64,000 nucleotides of DNA from Onchidella celtica (taxonomy: Eukaryota > Mollusca > Gastropoda > Systellommatophora > Onchidiidae): positions 23,167,034-23,231,033 of the forward strand of contig OZ007572.1 in assembly GCA_963931925.1 (NCBI GenBank). Reading direction: 5' to 3'. The notes below the pieces were generated by a model, which was not told the origin of the DNA, did no database searches, and was given only the letters and a program-made list of their open reading frames with translations. The position numbers and the translations under genes were made by a program. Below, piece by piece: positions 22,706-34,015 of the stretch (positions are counted from its first letter, which is position 1; every line of letters begins with the position of its first letter).

Positions 22706-23035
22706 AGAGAGTATGTATGTAAAGAGAGGTTTTACTATTGGTCGATTTGCACTGCGAGACACGGGAGGCGCCTCCAAACCACTGTTAGCATGGAGCGGAA
22801 AGTAGGTTTCTGCAGTAAACAATACCCGTTTGTGCATTTCCACGATACGAGGCGTAAGAGTTTACAAACGGCTCTAAATAGTTTCAATCAGCCAAAAATA
22901 TGAACAAACCATACTAATCAGATATGCACTCTATCTTTGGTGAAGGCGGTCTCTTTCAATTCATGTTTACCGCAGCGACCTAGATTCGCGATTGGCGGAA
23001 GTGAAATATCTCTATAAATACATACTCTCTGGTTC
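22706..23035 (+). repeat. 330-bp dispersed repeat, copy 1 (partner 38190-38525)
   Basis: GTATGTATGTA.AG..AGAGGTTT, CTATTGGTCGATTTGCACTG, ACCACTGTTAGCATGGAG, GGCTCTAAATAGTTTCAATC and GAAGGCGGTCTCTTTCAATT occur in the same order in both copies, at roughly 90 percent identity by eye. No open frame is shared. Confidence 0.85.
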
Positions 23036-23154
23036 CAATAACACCCAATTAGTTGGCTACTGGACGAGGTCTCATTGAAAGTCGGTGCTGTGAAGTCAGC
23101 ATTTAAATAGTTGGCCGATCAGAATCGGCTACTGCTAACCGTGTTCTGCTTTTT

Positions 23155-23255
23155 CGACCCATAACTTTCTCTCTGTAAAGCGCATAGAGCATTTTAAATG
23201 GATGTGCGCTATATAAATGCTATACATTATTATTATTATTATTATTATTATATTA
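23155..23255 (-). repeat. GCGCTTTACA-type dispersed element with (ATT)n tail
   Basis: CTGTAAAGCGCATAGAGCA, then TTTTAAATGGATGTGCGC, TATATAAATGCTATACATTA and (TTA)n. The reverse complement occurs at 37438-37525. Elements with this GCGCTATATAAATGC motif and an (ATT)n tail are familiar across many invertebrate genomes. 49870-50010 may be a distant relative. Confidence 0.75.
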
Positions 23256-23544
23256 CAGCTCCTCCTCACTATTTTCTCTCCTTCTGTATTTTTCATTTCT
23301 TTTGCCCGTCTCTCCGTCCTTCTTCCTTTCCCTTTCAACCTCTTCCTGTCCACCAGTCAGCTTAAACACCGACCATTTTCACAATCTTGTAATCTGAATT
23401 TTATCAACTCCTAAGTTTTCTTTTTTTTTCATTAGAAAGGGCAGTTTGCCATAACTAAAGCCGGATTTGAAAACGTTTTTGGCACATACGTCATGTCTGT
23501 CTCAAAATATTCCATCAATAATTGAAATACCAAAATTTTCAATA

Positions 23545-23805
23545 TAAAATGTGAGTGGGTCTGGATAAATCAGGCTTAAAGTGAAAAACCGAATTCCTGA
23601 GAAAAGCCCTTCTTAGAGGGGGAACAAAGTTTCTATGGAAACTGAAATTTGCTTCTACAATGAAAGATTAACCTTCTTTTTTTTTTTCTTTTGCATTCAG
23701 GTAAAATGTTTACATGAAATCGTCTTAGAAATTATTTATTTTGATTTTTCTTAAAGAGGTATAACAATTTTCATCTTAATCCCGAGTTCGCCAGATCTAC
23801 CCATA
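23545..23805 (+). repeat. dispersed repeat, inverted partner at 43345-43555
   Basis: AATTCCTGAGAAAA, TTACATG.AAA, GAAATCGTCTTAGAAAT and TTATTTTGATTTTT.TTAA.GAGGTATAA recur as their reverse complement at 43345-43555. About 210 bp are shared. Confidence 0.75.
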
Positions 23806-25354
23806 AATATATTTTCAGGGGTGGGGGCGCGGCGGATGTGCGCAGTTTTTTTGTTTTTTTTTAATGACTTACTCAGCTTTCGGGTGAGATTTGTATATGT
23901 GAGATTTGATACAATGATACCTTGATAATGTGTAAGATGCTACAATTTCACTAAGTGCCGTTTAAGCCATCGCAATATGACATGCGGCCACGAAGTGCAG
24001 TTATAATGAAAGCGAGCAACGATGCTATTAAATTTAATGTCAGAAAACACGAAAATCGTGCGGATTAAGATAGCAACTGATCTTTGGAATCTTTCCAGTT
24101 TTTAATCCCAAACAGGCATGCCAGAGTATCACTCATCATGACCTTTGAATATTTTTCATTCATATGACCTTTCCCTTTGAAGGAAACGACAGAAAAAGAG
24201 CAAATTATAGTCCGTCGAAGTTTATGTGCTCCTACAAATTATTGGTTCCCCCTAAACCACATATCTATCATTATTGTGTGATAATTATATTGCATATGAC
24301 TTTAGATTTTGCTTTCACGTGACTCTTTTCGCGGTCGTAACAAAGTCCGATTTCAAAAATAGAATGAAACAGCAAAATTCATTGGTTTAGCGATATTTTG
24401 GTGAAAAAATGAACGAAACAATACATTTTATTGCATTTTAAATCTTCAACGTTTCCTAAAACTGAAGTAACTCAAAAATTAGAAAAAATCGATTATCATA
24501 TACAATCAACTACATTCAAAGCCCTATCGAATGATCTTGGCTATAGACCCCTAAGCCGAAAAATAATCAAACAGCAAATTTTCAAACATTCATCGTAACT
24601 ACTCGACCAGGTGTGCCAAAATAAAAAATTTTGACTTCTCCCAAAAAGCAGCCGAAATCGATTACTACAGTTTTAGGGAACGGTGGCAAAATTCTACGAG
24701 CTAAATGGGTTTTGTAAAAGACGTCATGTATGAGATTATTAGATCTTCAGTTTTACTGAAGTGGATCAGCATAAAGATTCGCACAGCTTAGTGCGCTCTG
24801 TAAATAGATAAATATTAAAATCGTACGCCCTGTGCTGGATTTTCCAGGTTCGATTGTGGGCTGGACGAGACCGTAAGATCGACAAACTCCAACGGTTAAA
24901 AGTACATTTCTTTATCATATTATAAACCAGAGAAAAAACGTTCAAAAGAAAGCAAGGAAAAAAAAATCAAAGACGGACTTTCCAAAAATTAGAAAACAAA
25001 AAGAAACCAAAATGGACAATGAGAATGCATTCAAATTTGATTGAAAAATATTTTTCCAATATGCAGAGCACATATGCCAAAAGTTCAGACAAGATAACTG
25101 CAGAATGCAAGAGAAAATTGATGAAATGTGAGGTCATATAAAATTTTAGAGATTATAATGAAAGTTTCAGAACGATATAGAAAAAGTGTACGTTGTATTA
25201 TTAACATTTAGAAATTCCGGCCTCATCTCCCCAAGACATCAAACTGAAACTGAAAACCCTAGTGCTAAAAGTACTTAAACACATTTTCTGAAATATGAAA
25301 CTGTTCAAACGGAAAGAAGGGGCGAGGGGGCGTAGCATTGTACACACTACGCTC
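23806..25354. other. intron sequence, no gene recognised
   Basis: AT-rich. A weak tRNA-like B-box motif, CCAGGTTCGATTGTGG, lies near 24845 without a convincing A box. No LRR exon was found. Confidence 0.35.
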
Positions 25355-25700
25355 CAGGTGGAAAGAAGGATGAATGTTTAACATCAGACTACAAGATAAA
25401 ATTCCCCACGCCGAAATACGCAGACAAACAAAGCTAACGGACATAGTAATTGCCATGCTTATACACATAAAAGTGGAATTGGACTGGACATGTGGGAAGG
25501 ATGAATGATAATAGATGGGTAAAACGCTGCACTGAATGGCAACCGAGGACAGGAAAAAGAACACGAGGACGACCAGGAAGACGATGGCAGGATGATATTT
25601 AAAAGAGAGGGAGAACAACATGGATGAGGAAGACATCCGACAGAAAGGAATGGAAAACATCGTTGGAGGGCTACATCCTGCAGTGGATGGACTAGGCCCA
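25355..25700 (+). pseudogene. decayed 3' end of a LINE reverse-transcriptase ORF
   Basis: Read in shifting plus frames, this block spells the conserved C-terminal tail of RTE/'endonuclease-reverse transcriptase' type LINE ORF2: LQVERRM, a piece ending EIRRQTKLTDIV, KWNWTGHVGRMNDNRW and TEWQPRTGKRTRGRPGRRW, then QDDI, a stop, and TTWMRKTSDRKEWKTSLEGY near the end. At least two frameshifts and several stops are seen. Only the last ~110 codons remain, typical of 5'-truncated insertions. The 213-codon minus ORF over it is antisense noise. Confidence 0.88.
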
Positions 25701-25714
25701 AGTGAAAGGTGAAA

Positions 25715-25895
25715 AGTGAAAGCTCTAGATGAGCACGAAATATCATAAAAACCACAGGAAAACTGTGGGGTCGCAGAAGGGCTATAAGCAAAGTCAAAAT
25801 TGGGCAAAAAGAAAAGGTTGTATTTTGCAAAACCCCGCGTGAGAAATAAAACCCAAAACAAACTAAAGAGAAGACAGAAAATACACAAAATTTTC
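25715..25895 (+). repeat. dispersed repeat family B, copy following the LINE end
   Basis: It shares GGGGTCGCAG..GGCTAT and AAAATTGGGCAAA with 2116-2310. It directly follows the LINE C-terminus, so it may be the 3' UTR of that LINE family. The other family B copies would then be 5'-truncated insertions. Confidence 0.55.
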
Positions 25896-25899
25896 GCCG

Positions 25900-26128
25900 T
25901 TTTCAAGTTAAAAAAAAAACGAACAATAAAAGACTTTAACTAGTTTAACAGGAACGAAGTGAAACAGTTTACTTAGCTGCGAGTTCTTGAAGCAACCAAT
26001 GCTCAGAAAATTCATAACAAGATCTGACTTAATCCCACGAGAAATTTCAGTTTTCATGATTGATTTGCTCAAGATAGACATTTTGTGATTTAAGTTCTTT
26101 TGGCGCTAGGGATTTCACTTGCACTTTT

Positions 26129-26220
<92 letters not shown>

Positions 26221-26924
26221 TCTCTCTCTCACTCTCTCTGCATCCTGTCTCTGTATTGATCTATTACAGTAAAATAATCTTCGGCAACAAATTTCTAATT
26301 TCAAATTTCATTTCGCAACGTCAACATCATTTTTGGACATGTTTCATGTTCGCGATAATTCCAGCTATTTTCTGGCCGTGGCTACCTCTTTTTCTCGAGA
26401 ATGATATTTTTTTCTTAATACGAAGTATTGCCATTTATAAATTGTTTACATTAGAAATCTATGCAAATACCAAAATTTCCCTTAAAATTGATGGGACATT
26501 TTTTTGTTTGTTGTTGTTGTTGAAAACATATCGAGGGCCGCATGGTAACGTATCGTAACTCGACTTTAAACACAAAAAAAATTAAGGTATTTGATGCACT
26601 TGCAGTCATTGAAAGCCCGCAAGTTGTGTTATAAGTTGAGGGTTAAATTGTGCAAACTGAGGGTGATATTGTAACTATTGAATCTGATCAAGAAAGTAGT
26701 TCAGTTTTTTCGGTTCTGCGGAAAAATTTGTAAAGTCATTTCTTTCCAGTAACGGGTCTTCTTTCCTTTTTTATTTCGCAAAGTAAAACTGATGCCCCAT
26801 TAGATTGCAGAGATACAAAAACACTTCCTATAAAGAACATGTATCGTCCTCCACACAAAGAATCACCCTAAGCCAACAGAAGAAAAACATTGTTACGACC
26901 TGCTTTGTATAATATATATAATTT
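25900..26924. repeat. intron with a long (CT)n microsatellite at 26132-26240
   Basis: An almost pure (TC)n run of about 85 bp, then an interrupted CT region. The 152-codon ORF at 26100-26558 starts in the repeat and has no recognisable domain. The rest holds nothing I can name. Confidence 0.8.
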
Positions 26925-27205
26925 ACTAGATGACGTACCGGGTATTGCCCGGAAGAAATAATCATGTGCTCTCTCTCTCTCTCTCTCTTATAATAAAAGT
27001 AGTAATCTGCAGTCTTGCTTCAGAACTCATGCGCGCCAGGACACTACGCACCAAATTGAACGCTTGATATGGTTACTTTTTATGACATGCATGGTACTAT
27101 AACAGAATGGAGCCAAGATGGAGGATGAAAATTAGAGCTATTGACAGCACGATGAAACAATGCATTTTCTATAAATTCAAGAACCAAACTAAGCAAAATA
27201 ATAAA
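26925..27205 (+). repeat. ACTAGATGA-type dispersed element, copy 3
   Basis: It starts ACTAGATGACGTACCGGGTA then TTGCCCGG (a hairpin CCGGG/CCCGG), followed by a short (CT)n and the same 220-bp body as 18223-18590. Confidence 0.82.
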
Positions 27206-27862
27206 GACTTCCGTGCACCCTCCGCAGTATTTGAAATGAACATGTAAAATTTGGTTACTGTAGATGGCCTAATAAAAAAGCCTTTTGCGTTCAAAGGTGG
27301 AGAAAGTGCATAATATATAATTAAGATACAGATTACAAAATACACATAAACATGAATATTATAGAATTCGGCCCAGTAACCTGACTTGAGAGAGCATCAG
27401 ATGTATATTTTCAAAGGGACATAATTATCACAGGATTCAGACCATTACGGTATTAACAAGAATTGTGAAATGATTAGCTCCGTCAATATAAAAAAAAACA
27501 ACACAAAAACTTAAGAGATGAGATGAAAAAAGTTAGCGTTGTGGAAGAAATGTGAACGAGGCGTTTGTACTGGAAAACATTATTATTCCTTATTTAATTA
27601 TTTAACTCATCAAATCCATTTGCCTTAGACTTCAACAGTGGCTGCACGCTCCGATAATACTGACGAAAGCCGTTTTTTTCCAACGTATCGAGACAACGCA
27701 AAATAGGATTAACTGTTCTTTTTTACTGCAATGTAAAGTACAGAAGATGCGTCACATTGTAGAAATTTAAATACACTTTTAAGAAAGAAAATCAAAAATG
27801 GGATGATCTTTGGAGATGAAACCATAACAAGAGTCAATACTCTGTAGGGGAAGGAATTGAAA
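27206..27862. other. intron sequence, nothing recognised
   Basis: No repeat partner or exon was found between the element on the left and the hAT copy on the right. Confidence 0.35.
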
Positions 27863-28545
27863 CAGTGGTTCTTAACGTGAGCAATTTCGCCCCCGGGTGG
27901 GGGGGGGGCGGGGCGGGGAATTTTAATTTCCAAAGGGGCGGAAATGAAGAAGAGGGCGACTCGGGTAGAGGGTCGAAAACGATGAAAGGGCACGAGTTTG
28001 AAAGGTGTGTGGGTGGGGAGGGGGGGGGGCAGGAATGGAGGACAATTTTGGGGAAGATAGAGAGCAATCACTGATTTTTTTAACATCACACGTTGGTGGA
28101 TTTTGTGAAGAGAAAAGGCATATTCTTCTTTAGTGCATTTGATAAAGAATTCTTTGTTTTTACGACGAATAATCTTTCTTGCATGAACTTTTTCTTGCAT
28201 GTATAGACAAACATAATGCCATATACACGTATTTATTTCAGGTGTATAACTCATTTAACCTTGCTATGTGTGTATAACTTGTCAGTTCCAGTTACATGCA
28301 AGGAACAGACTTCAGTGTATAAATCTGGTAATTTGCGATGTCTTGAATTGTCTTTCACAAGGCTTTGAAAATACTTGACATCATAATGTGTGCATTGTCT
28401 GTCTTCTCCGTGAAATGTGTCTGTTAAGTTTGAGTAGAGATTTAATGATAAGGGGGGGGGGGGTGGTGAAGAGAAGGGAGGGAGCGATGACAGAAAATTT
28501 GGAGCTCAAGGGGGCGATTACTTGAAAAAAAGTTGAGAACCACTG
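27863..28545 (+). mobile_element. non-autonomous hAT-like element, copy 2
   Basis: The left end CAGTGGTTCTTAACGTGAGC and the right end AGTTGAGAACCACTG form inverted termini. The interior has G-rich tracts near both ends and an AT-rich middle, with no transposase. Flanking octamers AATTGAAA and ATCTCAAA agree at five of eight positions, so the target duplication is only weakly preserved. The 181-codon minus ORF is not a gene. Confidence 0.85.
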
Positions 28546-28637
28546 ATCTCAAAAGTAAATTCCATAAGACAAACCAGGAAGAAATCTCACTTCTCCGCTA
28601 CGACCTATATTTAGTTCAAGGACGCTTAATGCCTGAA

Positions 28638-29080
28638 CAGGGGCGGAGTTACATCCCTGGGGGAGGGCCGGAGTATTTCAGGCTCGGTGGGCCCTCCTAC
28701 ACAAAAATCAAAATACATCGCAAATCACCAAATTCACAAACTGAAGTCCGTTCCTCGCATGTAGTTGGAGGTGAAAAGTTATACACACATAGCAAGGTTA
28801 AATAAGTTATACATCTGAAGTAAATACATGCATATGGTATATTATGTTTGTGTCCACATGCAAGAAAAACTCCAAGTAGATGTCATGACAAATTACAAAG
28901 AGAATAGCTATGCTGCCAATGTACTCTTTAGTTTCCCTAGAGAACTATCACGGCTGATTCAACAATTTCCACAACAAAGTTTAACACATTATCATATTTT
29001 TATAATTGCCTGGGGGGGGGGGGGACTCTGGCGGGGCCCCCGGGACAATTGCCCCCTCCCCCCCCCCCCCACACACAATC
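28638..29080 (+). mobile_element. hAT-like fragment, CAGGGGCGGA type
   Basis: The left end CAGGGGCGGAGTTACATCC is typical of hAT termini. The right side ends in a G-run/C-run block (GGGGCCCCCGGGACAATTGC) without a clean terminus. 28778-28890 is the reverse complement of 28165-28280 inside the preceding hAT copy (AAGTTATACACACATAGCAA), so the two elements share interior sequence in opposite orientation. Confidence 0.5.
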
Positions 29081-29595
29081 CTATAAACTTGGCCGAGTGT
29101 CTGGAGATGGAATGAAATGAGATTGATAATGTTTAGAAGACTTCTTGTGACATCATCTCATAATGGTAGGAACGCCGTAATTCTGAGAGTAATGTTTGCC
29201 TTGATGCACGCACAAATTACTGCCATGGCTTCATTCAGCCAAAAGGGATTAGAGGCCGAAATCACATTTTGTTTTTCTTTTTTTTTTATATCTTAGGTCA
29301 CTGACTGCCAGGGCGCCGAATAATTTTATTTGGTCTTTCTTAGTGTACGAAATTTCTTTGTGCACAGCGATGTCTGTGAACTTGGACATTCATGTGCAGA
29401 TAACGAGGTTAATGTGTTTTTTCTTGCAAGTCTGTTTTTATGATGGCTCGGTCGTGGCTACAATTTCTTCTTGTTCCTTGATAATAGTACACCAGATTTC
29501 AGCGCTGCATACTAAATTTGAACACTTGATAGTTCAAATAAAATTGTAAGTTTAGCTTTTCTTTCATCTGGCTTGTTTGGATGCATTATAATAAT
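29081..29595. other. intron sequence, nothing recognised
   Basis: AT-rich. It has no repeat partner and no splice-flanked coding block. Confidence 0.35.
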
Positions 29596-30028
29596 TAGCC
29601 GACCCGGGTAAGATAAATCTCGCAAGTGTTCTTTGTACCAAGGCCAGTTTTATATCTAGATCTAGGCCACGTTAATGACAGCATTTTGATTTGATGCAAA
29701 GATTAATAGAGGTTATTGTTATATCAGAATTCTGTGCAGAATACGCTGACGAGATAAAGCTGATTTTCGACCAGCAATATGTAAACAGAAGCCCAGAACA
29801 AAATTTCCGATCATACTTTTGGATTTTACTCCATGAAAATGTGTCGTCTCTCTTTTGAGGCTTAAATAAATTGTAAGTAAATCATATGAAAAGTTGAACG
29901 TTGTCCAAAATGGATGTTTCCACGAAATGTAACATCAAAACTTGAGGTAGTGTACAAAGTTTCATAACTTTTGGTCACGTGGTCACAAAGTTTTAGCTGC
30001 TTACATGTTCACCCTCTAGCTCCATTAA
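29596..30028 (+). repeat. tandem long repeat, unit 1 (Penelope/retrozyme-like arrangement)
   Basis: The unit begins TTAGCCGACCCGGGTAAGAT, contains TATCTAGATCTAGGCC, and ends GTTTTAGCTGCTTACATG, then TTCACCCTCTAGCTC. The adjacent unit 30033-30470 has the same order of blocks at moderate identity. Direct head-to-tail long repeats without intervening coding sequence resemble the tandem pseudo-LTRs of Penelope-like elements. That class assignment is inference. Confidence 0.8.
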
Positions 30029-30032
30029 ACAA

Positions 30033-30470
30033 CTAGCCGGCCCGGGCGAGATAAATCTTGCAAATTTTCCTTGTGCCACATCCAGCTGTGTGTCTAGATC
30101 TATGCCGCACGCATTCATAACGGCACTTGGATCTGATGCAAAGACGAATAAATCTTTTTGTTTCACCACAATTACTTGCAGAATACACCGATGTGATAAA
30201 ACGACTTTCCTACGGAAATTTGTAAATAGTGACGTAGGGCGCAGTTTCCGGTCACATTTTTCGATTCTATCCGAAGAAAATACGTCACTGTTTTTGCCCC
30301 TCAAATTTTTTAAATATAAGTAATAGTAAAGACTGATTTTTGTCGAAAATGAATGTGTCCACGTAACTCTTCGACAAAAATTGATGCAGTACACCAAGTT
30401 TCATGATTTTTTGATGTTGTAAGTGCGAAGTTTTAGCTGCTTACAGGTTCACCCTCTAGCTCAATTATAG
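30033..30470 (+). repeat. tandem long repeat, unit 2
   Basis: It begins CTAGCCGGCCCGGGCGAGAT and ends GTTTTAGCTGCTTACAGG, then TTCACCCTCTAGCTC. GAGATAAATCTC right after the start is a small hairpin present in both units. The minus ORF at 29993-30397 runs across it and has no domain. A (GATAA)n-like patch follows at 30470-30490. Confidence 0.8.
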
Positions 30471-31284
30471 TAAGATAAGATAGAAAGATAAGAAATGTGA
30501 CATTTTAATTCAAACTATTGCGTGTTGTACCAATGTCTGTTGCATTCCACCACATTAGAGATTCGCAATGTTAGAGACGTAATCCCAAGTTATCTGGATG
30601 GCGTCCAACTTTTTACTCACTAGCAAGTTCAAATGAAGTCTCCCTCAAATAAGGTGGATCAACGAGTCCAATTTCGTTTAGGATCCTGCGGACCAAGCTA
30701 TTGAAAATAACACTTATTTGTTCAAGGGTTGGTAACATGAACACAAATACTTTGGAATTGAAAATAACATTTTGTTTAGGGCTTTTTCTCTCTTGTTTGG
30801 TCACATGTATAAAGGCTCGCACAGCAGCAACAACAACAACGACAAAAACTAAAGCAACAACAACAAACACTTTAATTCCAGTGTTTTCTCTCTGTAAGGC
30901 TAAATCTCGCAACAATGTTTCTGTGATAACTTTTTTCTCAACCACTATCTTCAGTGTTTAGAGTTTTATTTCCATATTTGAACAGAAAAAGTTTCGAACT
31001 CTCTCCACTGTTATGGCCAATAAATTCTATCTCCTATTACAAACCCACATTCAAGCTGTTCTCGGCAAGACAAGCTGCTAGGCTGTCAAATAATACCTTC
31101 GAGTGACATTTAGCGGGGTTCAGAATCTAACCGCTTGATGTATTTCTGTTCCATTGCCGGTTTCGAAGACACGATCATGAACTTTAGTAAGCCATCGTTG
31201 TTCTGTTCTATAAACGGTTCAAGACAAAGGGCAAGGATGGGGAAATTGTCTTTGACGTAGAGGATGAAACAAGATAGTCCTTAT
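30471..31284. other. intron sequence, nothing recognised
   Basis: A minus-strand block at 30613-30720 is open (NEIGLVDPPYLRETSFELA) and precedes a GTGAGT donor, but the phase and pattern do not fit the LRR gene. Confidence 0.35.
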
Positions 31285-31648
31285 CACAGACCAATAAATT
31301 AACCAGACTGGAAACACGAGCTTCGGGCTGTGTCGTTTTTTACGGAATTTCCCGAGCGGCGACTGTATAACCAACATGGATGCCGCTCGGGAAATTCCGA
31401 TTCTAGTTCTATCTGCAGTAGAAATTTCTATTTATTTGTCAAGATTGGTTGTACATGTTTTAATTTCTTGGTGCGGAACCAAACTTCCGCATTCAGTAGC
31501 GCGTCAAAATGGTATCATTCAAATTTGTAGCTATGCTGATGCGTCGGTCGCTACCGTAAACCTAGAATGGCGGATGGTTCATGACCTTTCGCTGTTTTGT
31601 GACGTCACACAATGGGATCATCCAGTCTGAGTATTTTATTAGTCTGTG
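31285..31648 (+). mobile_element. 365-bp non-autonomous DNA transposon, copy 1, perfect 8-bp TSD
   Basis: Flanked by GTCCTTAT at 31277-31284 and again at 31649-31656, a perfect 8-bp target duplication. The ends CACAGACCAATAAATTAACC and the complement of TATTTTATTAGTCTGTG are inverted repeats of about 27 bp with few mismatches. Inside the left end lies a second hairpin, GGAATTTCCCGAGCGGC...GCTCGGGAAATTCC. It has no transposase. An 8-bp duplication fits hAT, P or Merlin-type transposition. The ORFs at 31330-31630 are read-through of the element. Confidence 0.92.
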
Positions 31649-32003
31649 GTCCTTATTAATATGTTAACTTTACACACCGCGCTTGTGCGGACCACGGCAT
31701 GTCGACTCAACGTGGATGGTTTAATGTGGACCTCGACCGGTTCAAATGATAACGATAACGTCATGGGCTCATGTGTACGTGGAAAAAAAAGGATTGGGGC
31801 GAAATCAGCGACACAAAGCAAACTAAAAAAAGTATTTCCTCACCATTTCCAGTCTTCACATTTAAAAAAGAACTTTCCGCAGGTCGAGAGGTAGCCACTT
31901 TCAAACTTTCTAGGAAATTTAATCTGAGCCGTGTGAACGGCGGCAGGTTTTGCTAAAAATCTTCTCTGCTCTTGCTTTGGTATTGCTTTGGCCTTGTACT
32001 CTT
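31649..32003. other. intron sequence, nothing recognised
   Basis: CATGGGCTCATGTGTACG at 31763 faintly echoes other text, but no repeat family is defined. Confidence 0.3.
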
Positions 32004-32333
32004 AAGGCGTGTTTTCGTGCGTACGAAAAGGGAAATGGCAACGGACACGTCAAAAATACATCTTGTAGTGAAAAGAAAGAGCGTTTCCCTTACAAATGAA
32101 AATATTCTTTCTATTTCACTACTTGAAGGGCTTTTGACGTTTCCATTTCCGTTTCCGTACACATGAAAACCCAACTCAAAGGAAAGGGAAACCGAAACGT
32201 AAAAAAACTTTCAAGTAGTGAAATAGAAAGAATGTTTTTATGTGTATGGAAATGCCGTTTCTTTCTACTACTTGATGGATTGTTGATGTTTCGTGGCCGT
32301 TTCCCTTTCCGTACACATGAAAACCCAGCTTTA
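32004..32333. mobile_element. fold-back element, copy D, two units in tandem
   Basis: Two palindromic units (about 32004-32176 and 32165-32333) share the middle arm GTACACATGAAAACCCA. Each has TCAAGTAGTGAAA...AGAAAGA and its complement CTACTTGA.GG, with outer arms GGGAAATGGCAACGGA and TTTCCGTTTCCGTACACATG. The right end is AAAACCCAGCTT. The ORFs within are repeat translations. Confidence 0.82.
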
Positions 32334-33182
32334 GCCTCGCTTTCCTTTGGAGTTCCTCAGTGATCGGATGTTAATTCATAACAAAGTAGCAAGAAAAAGG
32401 TCAAGAACCGACAGCATATCCGATTTAACCGAACGCTAATCTATTTGTTAATCAGCACATTGCTCGTGTTTTTCCAATAACAGGGCCTCTTAATCTACGA
32501 AAGACGTCTATCACAGGGTATCCGAGAACTTGACTTGTTTGCACATCTACAGCTATTCAGAAACATGTTTGATGACAGCCATCTCCCCACTCCACCCCCT
32601 ATTCAATCTGGCTAAGGATTTTAGACAAACAAACAACTTAATCCGGCTCTCCGGCAAAATAATGTGCGTAACGAAGACACCCGGAAACGTCTTTAATATA
32701 CTTGACAAGGATCACACAGAGAACTAACAACAATAAACCTTTGTATGTTCTTCTCAAGTTTTTGCAAAATGTCTTCTCATCTTTCACGGGACAACATGTT
32801 TCAACCATGTCATTATACTAATAGCCGGGAAAATCTTAGGAAGATCAAAGCCCTCCCGGCGTATCGCTACGTTAAATCCAGATCAATTAATGTGCCCTGA
32901 TCTAACTACAAAAATAACGGGTTGCCTTGACAAATTGCAAACAGAATAAAATCCAACTACATCATCACATGTAATGACAATCGGTAATCTTAGAAGTGGG
33001 CCTTCCGGGCAGTTTCGTACCTATTTCATTAAACTTTAACTTCATGTCTCGAAAATAATGGAGACATAATTCATACCAAAGGCTATAAAAGTATTGATCA
33101 GTGGAAAAACATTACAGAAATCTGAGGTCAGGCGAACTTGCTTACGAAAATTTTTTGTGTTGGGTCAAAACCACACCTGAAG
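32334..33182. other. intron sequence, nothing recognised
   Basis: CTTTCACGGGACAACATG near 32782 resembles the complement-free text at 35305-35345 (CTTTCACGGGATAATATG), a weak dispersed pair. No exon was found. Confidence 0.35.
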
Positions 33183-34015
33183 CAGTGGTTCTCAAACGTG
33201 AGTCCCCAGGGGCGGGGCGATTTTGAATTTTTCGTTCCAAAGAAGTGAACGAATGCTATATTTCAAAACAAACAGAGAGGGGAAAAGGCGATCTTTTTTT
33301 GGCCATCCGCTATTCGAAGTAGTAGTGTTTCCAGATGTGGTATGCTGCTGTGAGTTTTCCAAACCAACTGTTCTGACAGTGTGTGAGTTATGCTCTTTTT
33401 CGCTGGTAATGTTGTGTGAGCAATGTGCGTGTGTGCGGTATGAGTTAGAGACCTGTGTGCCTTGGATATTATATTCAATGTAGTACCGTTACTGTTGTTG
33501 TACAACAAATTTCCTGACAACAGGATAATAAAGTTTTATCTTATCTTATCTATCTTATTTCAGGGAGGAAAAAACAAAGAAAATGGCGACAGGAGGGCGA
33601 AAACAACGAAGGAGAGGGGTGATGGAGGGGAGGGAGGGGGCAGAAACGATGACGGGGAGGGGGGCGATAAGGGGGTGAAAACATGAGTGGGAGGTGATTT
33701 GGGGGCAAATACAGGGCAGCCACCGACTGGTTCAACAGCATGTGCAGGTGGTTATTCTGAACAGAAAATGCCTATTTTATTTCAAGTGCATTTGAAAAAG
33801 GATGCTTTCTGTTCTAGAATCATCAACATGCTTACTGTCATTAATAATCTACGAAAAACATAGCACCACAGTTTGCGCGTAGTCTGTTTTCTTATGAAAT
33901 GTATCGAATGTATTTGAATAAGGCAATCTGGGAAAGGGGGGGGGGGGGCTTATGTCAATGGAAGAAAATTTGGAGCCTGAGTTGGCGATTGTCTGAAAAA
34001 GGTTGAAATCCGTTG
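33183..34015 (+). mobile_element. non-autonomous hAT-like element, copy 3, TSD preserved
   Basis: Left end CAGTGGTTCTCAAACGTGAG, right end GGTTGAAATCCGTTG. The flanks ACCTGAAG (33175-33182) and ATCTGAAG (34016-34023) agree at seven of eight bases, an old 8-bp target duplication as hAT transposition makes. The element is longer than copies 1 and 2 because a LINE tail (33300-33562) sits inside it. Confidence 0.9.
33300..33562 (+). mobile_element. LINE 3' tail nested in the hAT copy
   Basis: AATTTCCTGACAACAGGATA, then AATAAAGTTTTATCTTATC and a short (ATCTT)n-like end. 'xxGGGATxAATAAAGT' followed by a microsatellite is the usual 3' end of CR1/L2-type LINEs. The start of the fragment is uncertain, and no ORF is left. 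Confidence 0.6.

Noticed and set aside
25265..25906. Minus ORF of 213 codons, hydrophobic
   Set aside because: It is antisense to the decayed LINE ORF2 tail, and its length is explained by that.
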